DNA of 36,989 bases from Candidatus Bathyarchaeota archaeon (GTDB lineage: Archaea; Thermoproteota; Bathyarchaeia; 40CM-2-53-6; CALIRQ01): positions 1 through 36,989 of the forward strand of contig JAPWUR010000003.1 of NCBI GenBank assembly GCA_028275385.1, in the 5' to 3' direction. Position 1 is the stretch's first letter. Each line of letters begins with the position of its first letter. The notes beneath the pieces are model-generated. The model was not told the DNA's origin. It saw only the letters and a program-made list of their open reading frames with translations, and did not search any database. Shown here one piece after another: positions 15,690-24,056 of this stretch. The translations under genes and the position numbers were made by a program.

Positions 15690-15700
15690 CCCTTATAAAT
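15690..15700 (-). promoter_or_regulatory. TATA box for the PINA-like gene
   Basis: The minus strand reads GATTTATAAGG. Transcription would begin near 15668, just upstream of TTG 15662 and 27 nt before ATG 15641. Confidence 0.55.
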
Positions 15701-15736
15701 CGCTCCCTCCCGCGGGCCCTCCCTGGGCTTGGGAAA

Positions 15737-15743
15737 CCTTTAA
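15737..15743 (+). promoter_or_regulatory. TATA-like element for citramalate synthase
   Basis: CTTTAAG in a GC-rich setting predicts transcription from about 15766, 20 nt before GTG 15787. Weak. Confidence 0.35.
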
Positions 15744-15786
15744 GAAGATCCTCGATCGATCCCTTTCGAGAGTTGTTGAGGATTGG

Positions 15787-17421
15787 GTGGACGTAAAATC
15801 GAGCGGTGATGTGGCGGGCCCCGGGGTACGGGGGCCGCAAGGGCCGGATCGGTTGATAATATACGATACGACGCTTCGGGACGGGAATCAAGCGTTCGCC
15901 GTGAATTTCTCCGTCGAGGATAAGCTGAAGATAGCCAGGAAGCTGGACGAGCTGGGGGTCCATTATATAGAGGGGGGATGGCCGAACCCAACGAACCCCA
16001 GCGAATTGGAATTCTTCAAGAGGGTCAAGCTCGAGGGATTGAGCGCGAGGATAGCCGCCTTCGGCATGACCAAGAGGCCGCGTTCAAGGCCCGAGGAGGA
16101 TCAGAACCTGAACCATCTCTTGGAGGCGGAGCCGGATTGCATAACGATCTTCGGGAAGACCTGGAAGCTGCACGTCGCGAGGGTCTTGGAAACTACGCCG
16201 GAGGAGAACTTGGCCATGATAGGGGGCTCGATCGAGTACATAAAGGCGCATGGCTATGAGGTCATCTACGATGCGGAGCATTTCTTCGATGGCTACAAGG
16301 ACGATCCATCCTATGCCTTGGAAACCCTAAGGGTCGCCTTCGAGAGCGGGGCCGAGCAGATCGTCCTATGCGATACAAGGGGGGCCTCCCTGCCGACTGA
16401 GGTATTCAAGGCCACCGAGGAGGTCGTGCGGAAGTTCCCGAGGGCAGTTGTGGGCATACACGCCCACAACGATAAGGGCTTGGCGACCGCGAATTCCCTA
16501 TTCGCCCTAATGGCCGGCGCGAGGCATGTGCAGGGAACCATAAACGGGATAGGGGAAAGGTGCGGCAACGCGGACCTCATAGAGGTCCTGGGCAATGCGG
16601 AATTGAGCTTGGGCATTAGGTTGGGGATCGACCTCTCGGCCCTATCCAAGGTATCGAGCTACGTTTACGAAATAGCGGGGCTCACCCCCAACGATCGTCA
16701 GCCCTTCGTCGGCAAATGCGCCTTCGCCCATAAGGGGGGCGTCCACGGCCACGCGGTGCTGAAATGCCCGGAGGCGTATGAGTTCGTGGACCCATCGATC
16801 CTAGGCGGGAGCAGGTTCATACTGGTGTCCTCGCAGGCCGGGAGGGCGAACCTGCTGGCGAAGGCCAAGGAGTTCGGATATGATCTCGAGAGGGACGATC
16901 CCCGGTTGGCCAGGATCCTAGAGAGGGTTAAGGAGATGGAGGGGGAGGGATACCACTTCGAGAACGCCGATGCGACCCTCGACCTGGTCTTGGCCAGATC
17001 CCTGGGCATCGACCCGAGGTATTTCGAGATAGAGGGCTGGAGGGTCATCGTGAGCGGGGGGAAGGGGGGCGTTTCTTCCGAGAGCACCGTGAAGTTAAGG
17101 GTGGATGGCGAGGAGCTCCTAACAGCCTCCGAGGGCAACGGCCCGGTCAATGCCTTCGATTTGGCCCTGAGGAAGGCCTTGGGCTCCAAATATCGAGAGT
17201 TATCGAAGGTGAACCTCGTGGGATATAGGGTCAGGGAAATAGACGTCGAGCATGGCACCGCGGCGAAGGTTAGGGTGCATATAGAGTTCGAGGCCGATGG
17301 AAGAAGGTGGTCGACGATAGGGGTTTCTACGAATATACTGGAGGCGAGCAAGGAGGCCCTCGAGGACGGCTATCTCTACTACCTCTATAGGATAAGGGAT
17401 CAAAAAAGAAGTGGGGGTTGA
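15787..17421 (+). CDS. cimA: (R)-citramalate synthase
   Basis: Condenses pyruvate and acetyl-CoA to citramalate, the threonine-independent route to isoleucine. The HMGL-like TIM barrel opens with IIYDTTLRDGNQAFAVNFSV and has DELGVHYIEGGWPNPTNP, a signature of the CimA subgroup rather than LeuA. GIHAHNDKGLATANSL and GTINGIGERCGNADL supply the metal-binding histidines and the Gly-rich loop, and KGGVHGHAVLKCPEAYE follows. The last 130 residues form the LeuA dimer-type allosteric domain, where isoleucine feedback is expected. The open frame extends 157 codons further upstream, but that part overlaps the divergent PINA gene; GTG 15787, behind GAGG, gives 544 residues. No other leu or ilv gene is nearby. 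A 2-isopropylmalate synthase is a less likely reading. Confidence 0.88.
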   Translation: MDVKSSGDVAGPGVRGPQGPDRLIIYDTTLRDGNQAFAVNFSVEDKLKIARKLDELGVHYIEGGWPNPTNPSELEFFKRVKLEGLSARIAAFGMTKRPRSRPEEDQNLNHLLEAEPDCITIFGKTWKLHVARVLETTPEENLAMIGGSIEYIKAHGYEVIYDAEHFFDGYKDDPSYALETLRVAFESGAEQIVLCDTRGASLPTEVFKATEEVVRKFPRAVVGIHAHNDKGLATANSLFALMAGARHVQGTINGIGERCGNADLIEVLGNAELSLGIRLGIDLSALSKVSSYVYEIAGLTPNDRQPFVGKCAFAHKGGVHGHAVLKCPEAYEFVDPSILGGSRFILVSSQAGRANLLAKAKEFGYDLERDDPRLARILERVKEMEGEGYHFENADATLDLVLARSLGIDPRYFEIEGWRVIVSGGKGGVSSESTVKLRVDGEELLTASEGNGPVNAFDLALRKALGSKYRELSKVNLVGYRVREIDVEHGTAAKVRVHIEFEADGRRWSTIGVSTNILEASKEALEDGYLYYLYRIRDQKRSGG

Positions 17422-17445
17422 TTCCAAACGGGGGAGGTTCGGGGC

Positions 17446-19122
17446 TTACTCCTCGCTGCTGCTACTACTAGAGCTCTCGCCTTCCTCGCTCTCGGAGCGG
17501 CCCTTCGATGGCGTGGAGGTCTCCTTGGACTTCCCGGCCGCTATGACGTCGTCGATCCTCAATATCATCGAGGCGGCCTCGGTGGCCGATTTGATGACCT
17601 GCTCCTTAACGACCAATGGCTCGATGACGTTGTTCTTGTACATGTCCTCCACCTTCCCGCTGAATGGATTGACCCCGGCCCATTTCTCCCCCTTCTCATG
17701 GCGGGACCTCAGCTCAACGAGTATATCGATCGGGTCCAGCCCTGCGTTCTCCGCCAAGGCGGTCGGTATCTCCTCCAAGGCCTCGGCGAAGGCCATCACG
17801 GCGAGCTGTTCCCGCCCGGAGAGCGTGCCGGCAAAGCGCTTCAATTGAACGGCGAGCTCCATCTCGGGGGCTCCGCCGCCGGCGACGATCTTCGGGGTTT
17901 GGACGACGTCCCTGACCACCGCTAGCGCGTCGTGTATGCCCCTCTCCAGCTCATCGACTATGCGCTCCGCGCCGCCCCTCGCCAATATCGTGACCGATTT
18001 GGACTCCTTGCATCCCTCGATGAAGGTCATCTTATCGTCCGCGACCTTCCTCTCCTCCACGAGCTTGGCGGTTCCAAGGTCGGAGGGCTTTAGATCCTCT
18101 ATGTTGGTGACTATCCTTCCGCCGGTCGCCTTGGCCAGCTTCTCCATATCGGATTGCTTGGCCCTCCTCACCGCCAATATTCCCTTCTTGGCCAGGAAGT
18201 GCTGGGCTATGTCGTCGATGCCCTTCTCGCATATCACCACGTTCGCGCCTGCGGACGCGATCTTCTCCACCATATTCCTAAGGATCCTCTCCTCCTCGTC
18301 GAGGAATGCCTTCATCTGGTTCGGGTCCTGGATGTTTATCTTGGCGTCGAACTCCGTCTTCTCCACCTCCAAGGGGCAGTTCAAGAGGGCTATCTTCGCA
18401 TTCTCCACGCGCTTCGGCATACCGGGGTGAACGACCTCCTTGTCCAATACGATGCCATCGATCAGCTTCGTATCCGTCACGGAACCGCCGGCCTTTTTCT
18501 CCACCTTGACGTCGTCTATGTCCACCTTGTAACCCTCGGGGGTCTTCTGGGCGACCTTGAGTATGGCCTCCACGGCCATATCGGCTATCATATCCGCATG
18601 CTCGGCGGACGTCTTGCTCGCTTGGGAAACCGCGGCGATCCTCTTGAGGACCTCCTTATCGGTCGGGCTTACGTCGATCGCGATGCTCCTGAGGATCTCG
18701 AGGGATTTCTCGGCGGCCCTGCTGAAGCCGTCCACTATGACCGTTGGGTGGACCTCCTTCTCTATCAGCTTCTCGGCCTTCTCCAAGAGGGCGCCGGCCA
18801 GCACGACCGCGGTCGTCGTCCCATCCCCGACCTCATCGTCCTGGGCCTTGGCCACCTCGGCCATCATCTTGGCGGCCGGGTGCTGTATGTCCATCTCCTT
18901 CAGCATTACGGCGCCGTCCCCTGTGATTGTGACGTCCCCGAAACTCGAGACGAGCATCTTGTCCATGCCCTTGGGGCCCAAGGAGGACTTGACGCTCTCG
19001 GCTATGACCCTAGCCGCCATTATGTTGGCCCTTTGGGCCTCCCTCCCCCTGGTCCTCGTAGTGCCCTCCTTGAGTATCAGTACGGGTACCCCTCCTATGG
19101 AGGCGGGCACAGCTTCTGCCAA
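17446..19122 (-). CDS. thsA: Thermosome subunit (group II chaperonin)
   Basis: ATP-driven folding chamber subunit of the archaeal cytoplasm. The 558-residue protein has the equatorial [30 protein letters not shown] near the N-terminus, [19 protein letters not shown] with the ATP-binding GDGTTT, an apical domain including [18 protein letters not shown], and [15 protein letters not shown] and [10 protein letters not shown] in the C-terminal equatorial part. The tail is Ser/Glu-rich rather than the Gly-Met repeats of some chaperonins. The TTG start at 19122 is supported by GAGGTGATCC three bases upstream, an almost perfect anti-16S match. A TATA (TTTATATC) is at 19171-19178. Whether this is the alpha or beta paralogue cannot be told from one copy. 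Confidence 0.95.
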   Translation of the reverse strand: MAEAVPASIGGVPVLILKEGTTRTRGREAQRANIMAARVIAESVKSSLGPKGMDKMLVSSFGDVTITGDGAVMLKEMDIQHPAAKMMAEVAKAQDDEVGDGTTTAVVLAGALLEKAEKLIEKEVHPTVIVDGFSRAAEKSLEILRSIAIDVSPTDKEVLKRIAAVSQASKTSAEHADMIADMAVEAILKVAQKTPEGYKVDIDDVKVEKKAGGSVTDTKLIDGIVLDKEVVHPGMPKRVENAKIALLNCPLEVEKTEFDAKINIQDPNQMKAFLDEEERILRNMVEKIASAGANVVICEKGIDDIAQHFLAKKGILAVRRAKQSDMEKLAKATGGRIVTNIEDLKPSDLGTAKLVEERKVADDKMTFIEGCKESKSVTILARGGAERIVDELERGIHDALAVVRDVVQTPKIVAGGGAPEMELAVQLKRFAGTLSGREQLAVMAFAEALEEIPTALAENAGLDPIDILVELRSRHEKGEKWAGVNPFSGKVEDMYKNNVIEPLVVKEQVIKSATEAASMILRIDDVIAAGKSKETSTPSKGRSESEEGESSSSSSSEE

Positions 19123-19125
19123 TTT

Positions 19126-19135
19126 GGATCACCTC
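19126..19135 (-). promoter_or_regulatory. Strong ribosome binding site of the thermosome gene
   Basis: GAGGTGATCC, complementary to the archaeal 16S rRNA 3' end, sits 3 nt before the TTG at 19122 and fixes this unusual start codon. The gene's TATA is at 19171-19178. Confidence 0.75.
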
Positions 19136-19204
19136 AAGCTTTCCCGCTCTTGGAGGAGAAAAAAGCCTCAGATATAAACTTTTTATCGCCGGGTTCGCGA
19201 TCGA

Positions 19205-19615
19205 TTAAGTGGATATCGGGCCATAGCTAATTACCTTGGCCCTACCCTCCCGCTCCAATAGGGCCCTCAGCTCCTCGGGGTCCAGGGCGCATTTCGAAAC
19301 GTCCATTATGGCATGCCACTCGGCGGATTCCCCCCTCCTAAGGGTCCTGGATTGGCTCCAAAGCAGGTCCACGCCCTTTGAGGCCAATATCCCCGCGACG
19401 TTCGCGAGCGCCCCGGGCTCATCCCTGAGGCGGACCCTGAGCTCCGATAACTTCGCGCCGTGGTCGGCGAATGGCAATACCCTTATCTCCTTGGTCTTCG
19501 GCTCCGCGATCAATAGGAAGGACATCCCCTCGGCGAGCCCGAGCGTATTCCTTATGGACGAGGGCAGGAGGATCCTGCCCTTGGAATCCATCTTCACTAT
19601 CTCGGATACCCTCAT
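19205..19615 (-). CDS. AbrB-type DNA-binding regulator with ACT domain
   Basis: Probable amino-acid-responsive transcription factor. The N-terminal 45 residues (MRVSEIVKMDSKGRILLPSS, then IRNTLGLAEGMSFLLI) are a swapped-hairpin AbrB/SpoVT fold. About residues 55-136 (LSELRVRLRDEPGALANVAGILASKGVDLLWSQ) form an ACT domain, which in other proteins binds amino acids. ATG 19615 is chosen because the TATA at 19639-19646 puts transcription near 19616; the upstream ATG at 19666 would lie before the promoter. It diverges from the histidine operon, so histidine is the obvious candidate ligand and the half-sites at 19659-19685 the obvious operator; both are inference. Confidence 0.82.
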   Translation of the reverse strand: MRVSEIVKMDSKGRILLPSSIRNTLGLAEGMSFLLIAEPKTKEIRVLPFADHGAKLSELRVRLRDEPGALANVAGILASKGVDLLWSQSRTLRRGESAEWHAIMDVSKCALDPEELRALLEREGRAKVISYGPIST

Positions 19616-19638
19616 CCCCTTGCCGTTTTCGCGAGATA

Positions 19639-19646
19639 TGTTTATA
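19639..19646. promoter_or_regulatory. Palindromic TATA box shared by the AbrB-ACT gene and the his operon
   Basis: TTTATAAA is its own reverse complement. At 26-27 nt it predicts starts near 19616 on the minus strand (at the regulator's ATG 19615) and near 19669 on the plus strand (33 nt before hisZ ATG 19702). Confidence 0.6.
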
Positions 19647-19657
19647 AATGTGAATAT

Positions 19658-19686
19658 CGTGGGCAAAATCCCACAATATTCCCACG
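19658..19686. promoter_or_regulatory. Candidate his operator: three phased half-sites
   Basis: GTGGG (19659-19663), CCCAC (19670-19674) and CCCAC (19681-19685) have start points exactly 11 bp apart, with 6-bp AT-rich spacers. The outer pair is also an inverted repeat, CGTGGG to CCCACG. The sites cover the predicted plus-strand transcript start, where a bound repressor would block the his operon. Confidence 0.55.
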
Positions 19687-19701
19687 AAGGTCGGGCATTC
19701 G

Positions 19702-20955
19702 ATGCTCAGGACCCCCCTCGGGACCAGGGATTACGCCCTCGAGGAGGCGGAGGCCTATAGCCGCCTGGAGCGCGCGCTGGAGCGGACCTTCGAGCTTTGG
19801 GGCTATAGGGAGGTGCGAACCCCCTGCCTCGAGTCGCTCGAGGTGTTCTCGGGGACCATAGGCCCAGGCGCCGTGGATAGGGCGTTCAAGTTCCAGGATT
19901 ACGACGGGAGGCTCTTGGCTTTGAGGGCCGAGGGTACCGCCCCAACGGCGAGGCTCTTCGCCTCAACCCTAATAAACGCCCCCCGCCCCTGCAGGCTGTT
20001 CTATATCGCGAAGGTCTTCAGGTTCGCGACCGATTTCCCGGGGGACTTCAGGGAATTTTCCCAAGCCGGCGCGGAGCTGATAGGATCGGGGGAGCCATCC
20101 TCGGACGCGGAGGTCATGGCGCTCTCGATAGCCGCCCTGGAGGACCTGGGGCTCGGGGGAAGGGGCCTCAGGATCGATTTGGGGCACGCGAACCTGATGA
20201 GGGAGCTAATCTCCCGCCTCCTGGGCGGCCCGGATGGGGAGCGCGCCCTCGATCTGCTCAGGAGGAGGGATCTTAGGGGGGCGCTGAGCTTATTCAAGGG
20301 GAGGGGTTTGCCCCCCGAGGCCTACGATTCCATAGCGGGGCTCCTGAGATGCCGGAGGGCGGATGAGTTTTTGGCAATGGATATTCCCATCGCGGACGCG
20401 GGGATTCGCGAAATGCTGAAGGGCTTCGCTGGCGTAATAGAGGAGGCGGAGGAGTACGGCATAGGCGATAAGCTCTTCCTGGATTTCTCGCTCATAAGGG
20501 ATTTGGAATATTACACCGGGGCGATCTTCGAGATCTCGATGGAGGGGCTCGGGGTGCCGGTTGGCGGCGGGGGCAGATACGATGCCCTCATAGAGAAGTT
20601 CTGCGGGCTCAGGATCCCGGCCGTCGGCTTCGCCCTGAACCTGAATAGGCTCATGGAGGGCATGGGCGCGGGATCGCTCCGCGAGGATCGGCGCAAGAGG
20701 GTCATTATACGATCCAAGAATAGGCGCGAGGCAATCGAGATCGCGAGGGAGCTAAGGGGGAAGGGGATAATCGCGGTCGTTTCCCTTGAAAGGGATGATT
20801 CCCTCTCCAAGGGAGGTGAGCTCGAGGGGTTCGATTACCTAATCGTCCCGAGCGGGGATGGATCGCTGAGGATCGCGGATCTGAGGAGCGGGGCCGTCAA
20901 GGCATCGAGCTTGGAGGGGCTCTTGGCCGAGCTGGGGGGAGGGGGCTTTGAATAG
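19702..20955 (+). CDS. hisZ: HisZ-like ATP phosphoribosyltransferase regulatory subunit
   Basis: A class II histidyl-tRNA-synthetase-like protein of 417 residues, read as HisZ, the partner of short HisG. It has LRAEGTAPTARLFAS, the motif-2 region FRFATDFPGDFREFSQAGAELIG, IRDLEYYTGAIFEI, GGGGRYD and a C-terminal anticodon-domain-like part. FREFSQAGAELIG resembles HisZ. The synthetase form RGLDYYTG is changed to RDLEYYTG, and the synthetase motif-2 arginine context is altered. It heads the operon, and its stop lies 4 nt before hisG, which encodes the short, HisZ-dependent type. A functional HisS cannot be fully excluded by eye. Confidence 0.78.
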   Translation: MLRTPLGTRDYALEEAEAYSRLERALERTFELWGYREVRTPCLESLEVFSGTIGPGAVDRAFKFQDYDGRLLALRAEGTAPTARLFASTLINAPRPCRLFYIAKVFRFATDFPGDFREFSQAGAELIGSGEPSSDAEVMALSIAALEDLGLGGRGLRIDLGHANLMRELISRLLGGPDGERALDLLRRRDLRGALSLFKGRGLPPEAYDSIAGLLRCRRADEFLAMDIPIADAGIREMLKGFAGVIEEAEEYGIGDKLFLDFSLIRDLEYYTGAIFEISMEGLGVPVGGGGRYDALIEKFCGLRIPAVGFALNLNRLMEGMGAGSLREDRRKRVIIRSKNRREAIEIARELRGKGIIAVVSLERDDSLSKGGELEGFDYLIVPSGDGSLRIADLRSGAVKASSLEGLLAELGGGGFE

Positions 20956-20959
20956 GAGG

Positions 20960-21595
20960 ATGAGGTTGGCGATGCCGAGCAAGGGCAGGTTGCACGGCCC
21001 ATCGCTGGATCTCCTTCGCAGGGCCGGCATCGAGTTGCTCTCCGAGGGCAGATCGTATCTTTCGGAAACCTCGGATCCATCCCTCGAGGTGATCCTCGTG
21101 AGGGCCAAGGACGTGCCCCTGTACCTCCACTACGGCGCTGCCGATTTGGGCATAACGGGATACGACCTCATAGTGGAGAGGGGCGCCGATCTATACGAGC
21201 TGCTGAGCCTTCCATATGGCGAATGCAAGCTCGTGGTGGCCGCGCCTGAGGATTCCGATATACGATCCATCGAGGACGTCGAGCCGGGGAGCGTCGTCGC
21301 CACATCGCACCCTAGGATCGCGAGCAAATTCTTCGAGGGAATGAACAAGGACGTCGAGGTTTTGGAGCTCGAGGGCTCGGTGGAGCTCGCGCCGAGGCTC
21401 GGCCTCGCGGATCTGATAGTGGATATATCATCGAGCGGGGAGACCCTGAGGAGGAACGGTTTGAGGGCCATCTGCACCATTTTGGAATCGACGGCCAAGC
21501 TGGCTTGCAACAAGGTATCCTATAGGGCGTTCGAGGATCGCGTAGAGGGCCTAGTTAGGAGGATCGAGGGAGCCCTGGGGGAATGGGCGCCATGA
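20960..21595 (+). CDS. hisG: ATP phosphoribosyltransferase, short form
   Basis: First step of histidine synthesis: joins ATP and PRPP. MRLAMPSKGRLHGPSLDLLRRAGI is the family N-terminus, and DLGITGYDLIVERG and DLIVDISSSGETLRRNGL follow. At 211 residues it lacks the C-terminal ACT-like regulatory domain of long HisG, so it should need HisZ, encoded directly upstream. ATG 20960 matches the family start although AGGAGG abuts it; TTG 20948 and ATG 20972 are alternatives. The stop overlaps hisD by ATGA. Confidence 0.93.
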   Translation: MRLAMPSKGRLHGPSLDLLRRAGIELLSEGRSYLSETSDPSLEVILVRAKDVPLYLHYGAADLGITGYDLIVERGADLYELLSLPYGECKLVVAAPEDSDIRSIEDVEPGSVVATSHPRIASKFFEGMNKDVEVLELEGSVELAPRLGLADLIVDISSSGETLRRNGLRAICTILESTAKLACNKVSYRAFEDRVEGLVRRIEGALGEWAP

Positions 21596-22881
21596 GGGTG
21601 CTGCGCGGGAGGGGGGAGGGGGAGGCGTTCCTTAATAAGCTAAGGGATAGGAGGGGCGAGGAGTTCGAGAGGGCATCGAGGGTCGTCGAGAGGATAATAA
21701 GGGACGTCAGGAAGTTCGGGGATCGCGCGCTGAGGAAATATACCAAGAAGTACGACGGCGTCGCCATAGGAGGATTGAGGGTAAGCCCCGAGGAGCTGGA
21801 GCTTTCGATGAGGGGCTTGGGGGAGGATGGGATCCGGGCCCTGAGGATGGCTAAAGGGAATTTGGAGCGATTCCATGCGGCCCAGCTGAGAGGGGGTTTC
21901 TCGATCGAGATCGCGGAGGGCGCGGAGATCGGGCAGCTCCCCAGGCCCCTTGGCCGCGTCGGGGGATACGTCCCCGGCGGGAGGCGCCCATATCCATCCT
22001 CGCTGATGATGTGCGCGATCCCGGCTTTGGTGGCCGGCGTTAAGGAGGTCGCCATTTGTACGCCGCCAGGCGAGGAGGGGCGCGTTCACGGGGCCGTCCT
22101 GGCCGCGGCGGGGATATGCGGCGTCGGGGAGGTCTATAGGGTGGGCGGCGCCCAAGCGATAGCGGCCATGGCCTATGGGACGGAGAGCATCGAGAGGGTC
22201 GATAAGATAGTGGGCCCTGGGAACATTTACGTTACCATCGCGAAGCTCCTCGTAAGGGACGACGTAGCCGTGGATCTCCCGGCCGGGCCGAGCGAGATCG
22301 TCATAATAGCGGATTCATCGGCGAACCCGAGGTTCGTGGCCGCCGATCTATTGGCCCAAGCCGAGCACGGCCCGACCTCCCTGGCCATCGTGCTCACGGA
22401 TTCGAGGGACCTGGCGGAGGCCGTTGGGGAGGAGGTCGAAGGGGAATTGGCCTCTGCGGATCGCGTTGTCGCGGACGCCATAAAGGGGAATGGCGCCATA
22501 GTGATATTGGATGATATCGGGGAATGCGTTGGGCTCGCGAACGCCATAGCCCCGGAGCATTTGGAGATAATGGTCAGGAGGCCCGAGGCGCTTTTGGATT
22601 CGATCGAGAGCGCCGGCGCCGTATTCTTGGGCGAATATTCTCCGGTGGCCCTCGGGGATTATTCGGCGGGCCTCAACCACGTGTTGCCGACGCGCGGTTT
22701 CGCCAAATATTACTCGGGGCTTTCGAGCTGGGACTTCGTCAGGTGGTTGAACTACTTGAAGTGCTCCAGGGAGGGCTTCGAGAGGCTGTGCGGGGCGGCG
22801 ATCGAGCTGGCCGAGATCGAGGGCTTCGGGCATCATTCAAGGTCCCTCAGGGTCAGGCTGGGAAGGGGGAGGGCGGGATGA
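21592..22881 (+). CDS. hisD: Histidinol dehydrogenase
   Basis: Last two steps: oxidises histidinol to histidine with NAD and zinc. The sequence has GRVGGYVPGGRRPYPSSLMM, YRVGGAQAIAAMAYGTESI, VDKIVGPGNIYVTIAK, the zinc-site AEHGPTSLAIVLTD, and the C-terminal NAIAPEHLEIM and GDYSAGLNHVLPT. At 429 residues the length is normal. ATG 21592 overlaps the hisG TGA; ATG 21583 would add three residues. The hisD stop overlaps the next gene by ATGA. Confidence 0.96.
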   Translation: MRVLRGRGEGEAFLNKLRDRRGEEFERASRVVERIIRDVRKFGDRALRKYTKKYDGVAIGGLRVSPEELELSMRGLGEDGIRALRMAKGNLERFHAAQLRGGFSIEIAEGAEIGQLPRPLGRVGGYVPGGRRPYPSSLMMCAIPALVAGVKEVAICTPPGEEGRVHGAVLAAAGICGVGEVYRVGGAQAIAAMAYGTESIERVDKIVGPGNIYVTIAKLLVRDDVAVDLPAGPSEIVIIADSSANPRFVAADLLAQAEHGPTSLAIVLTDSRDLAEAVGEEVEGELASADRVVADAIKGNGAIVILDDIGECVGLANAIAPEHLEIMVRRPEALLDSIESAGAVFLGEYSPVALGDYSAGLNHVLPTRGFAKYYSGLSSWDFVRWLNYLKCSREGFERLCGAAIELAEIEGFGHHSRSLRVRLGRGRAG

Positions 22882-24056
22882 GGGAATTGGCTGGGATCGC
22901 TCTGCCGTATATTGCGGAGGGCTTCGACCCCTCCAACATACGAAGGATCGCCGTCGATTTCGACGGCGTCATATCGAGCGCGAGCAAACCCTTCTACGAG
23001 GCGATCTCCCAAGCCGTCGATCGATATTATAACGCCATATTGGGCCTCGAGGGCCAAGGGGGGCTCGTGAGCCATGGGGATATATCGGCCATGAAGGGCA
23101 CGGGGCTCTTCAACAACGATTGGGACCTGACGCGCATCCTCATAGCCTACTACCTCGCCCTGGCCTATAGGGAGCTGGAGGGGAGGGGGGCAGCCGAGGG
23201 ATTCCTCCTCAGGCTCGGTAGGGGCTCGCCGGGGGATCCGATCGGCTGGCTCAAGGGCCTTGGGGGATATATGCGCTCCGAGGGCATAGATTTGGGGGGC
23301 TTGGCCGAGGCCAAGAGGGAGTTCCCGATAGGGGCCCTCGCCTCCAAGCTCGGGGCCGGGGGGCTCGGCGGGGAGGGTGCCATAGATGGGGTCGTAGGGT
23401 TCGTAATGCCGAGGGGGGGAGGGGAATTGGCGCGCGCGTTGAGGCGCCTCGTCGGATTCGATGCGGAGGGGATCGATCTCGTAAGGGAGCTGTTCGAGGA
23501 GATATATTTGGGCCCAAGCCTCTACCGGAGGTTCTACGGCAGGGAGCCCCCGATCGGCTTGGGAGGGGGGCGTGAAGGGCTGATGGCATTGGAGCGCCCC
23601 CTCCCAAGCAAGGAGGCCCTGAGGAGGCTCTCCGATGCCTTCGGGAGGTTGGGCATATATTCCGAGCGCCCCAGGGCGCAGGCCGAATACTTGCTGGAGA
23701 ATTGGGGGCTCTCGGACGCGTTCGACCTCTCGAGCTCCGCCTTCGTGGAGGATATCGCGAATTGCGCCTCCTTGGCGGGCGCCCCCCGCTCGGCCATGGG
23801 GAAGCCCAATCCGCGGCCCTTCCTGAAATTCCTGGAATCATTCAGCGGGGACCTCGATGCCATATACGTCGGGGATTCCCCATCCGATCTCCACCTGGTT
23901 TCGAACGCGAGAGCGATGGGGCGCGAGGGCATATCGTTCGCGGGGGTCCTGAGCGACTGCGAGGATCCGGGGGGTACTGCCCGCGCCTTCCGGAGGGGAG
24001 GGGCCTCGGCCATAATGTGGGATCTGAACCAATTGCCGGAGGTGCTGGGCGTTTGA
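22878..24056 (+). CDS. HAD-family phosphatase, candidate histidinol-phosphate phosphatase
   Basis: A 392-residue haloacid-dehalogenase superfamily protein embedded in the his operon (ATGA overlap with hisD before, TTGA overlap with hisB after). Motif I is IAVDFDGVIS (D27, D29), motif II LGIYSERPR, motif III GKPNPRPFLKF and motif IV YVGDSPSDLHLVSNAR (about 330-345), so the catalytic set looks complete. Nearly 250 residues, Gly/Leu/Arg-rich, separate motifs I and II, an unusually large cap insert for subfamily I. Histidine synthesis needs a histidinol-phosphate phosphatase, and no PHP-type HisK or HisB-N domain is in the operon. Position makes this the candidate; specificity is inferred, not shown. 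The open frame upstream of 22878 is a shadow of hisD. Confidence 0.85.
   Translation: MRELAGIALPYIAEGFDPSNIRRIAVDFDGVISSASKPFYEAISQAVDRYYNAILGLEGQGGLVSHGDISAMKGTGLFNNDWDLTRILIAYYLALAYRELEGRGAAEGFLLRLGRGSPGDPIGWLKGLGGYMRSEGIDLGGLAEAKREFPIGALASKLGAGGLGGEGAIDGVVGFVMPRGGGELARALRRLVGFDAEGIDLVRELFEEIYLGPSLYRRFYGREPPIGLGGGREGLMALERPLPSKEALRRLSDAFGRLGIYSERPRAQAEYLLENWGLSDAFDLSSSAFVEDIANCASLAGAPRSAMGKPNPRPFLKFLESFSGDLDAIYVGDSPSDLHLVSNARAMGREGISFAGVLSDCEDPGGTARAFRRGGASAIMWDLNQLPEVLGV

Noticed and set aside
15316-15786. 157-codon extension of citramalate synthase
   Set aside because: It overlaps the divergent PINA gene and its promoter; the CimA barrel begins soon after 15787.
22524-22877. N-terminal extension of the HAD protein in the 510-codon open frame
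   Set aside because: This part lies antiparallel in frame to hisD coding sequence, is Gly/Arg-rich without family signal, and the ATGA overlap at 22878 is a normal operon start.
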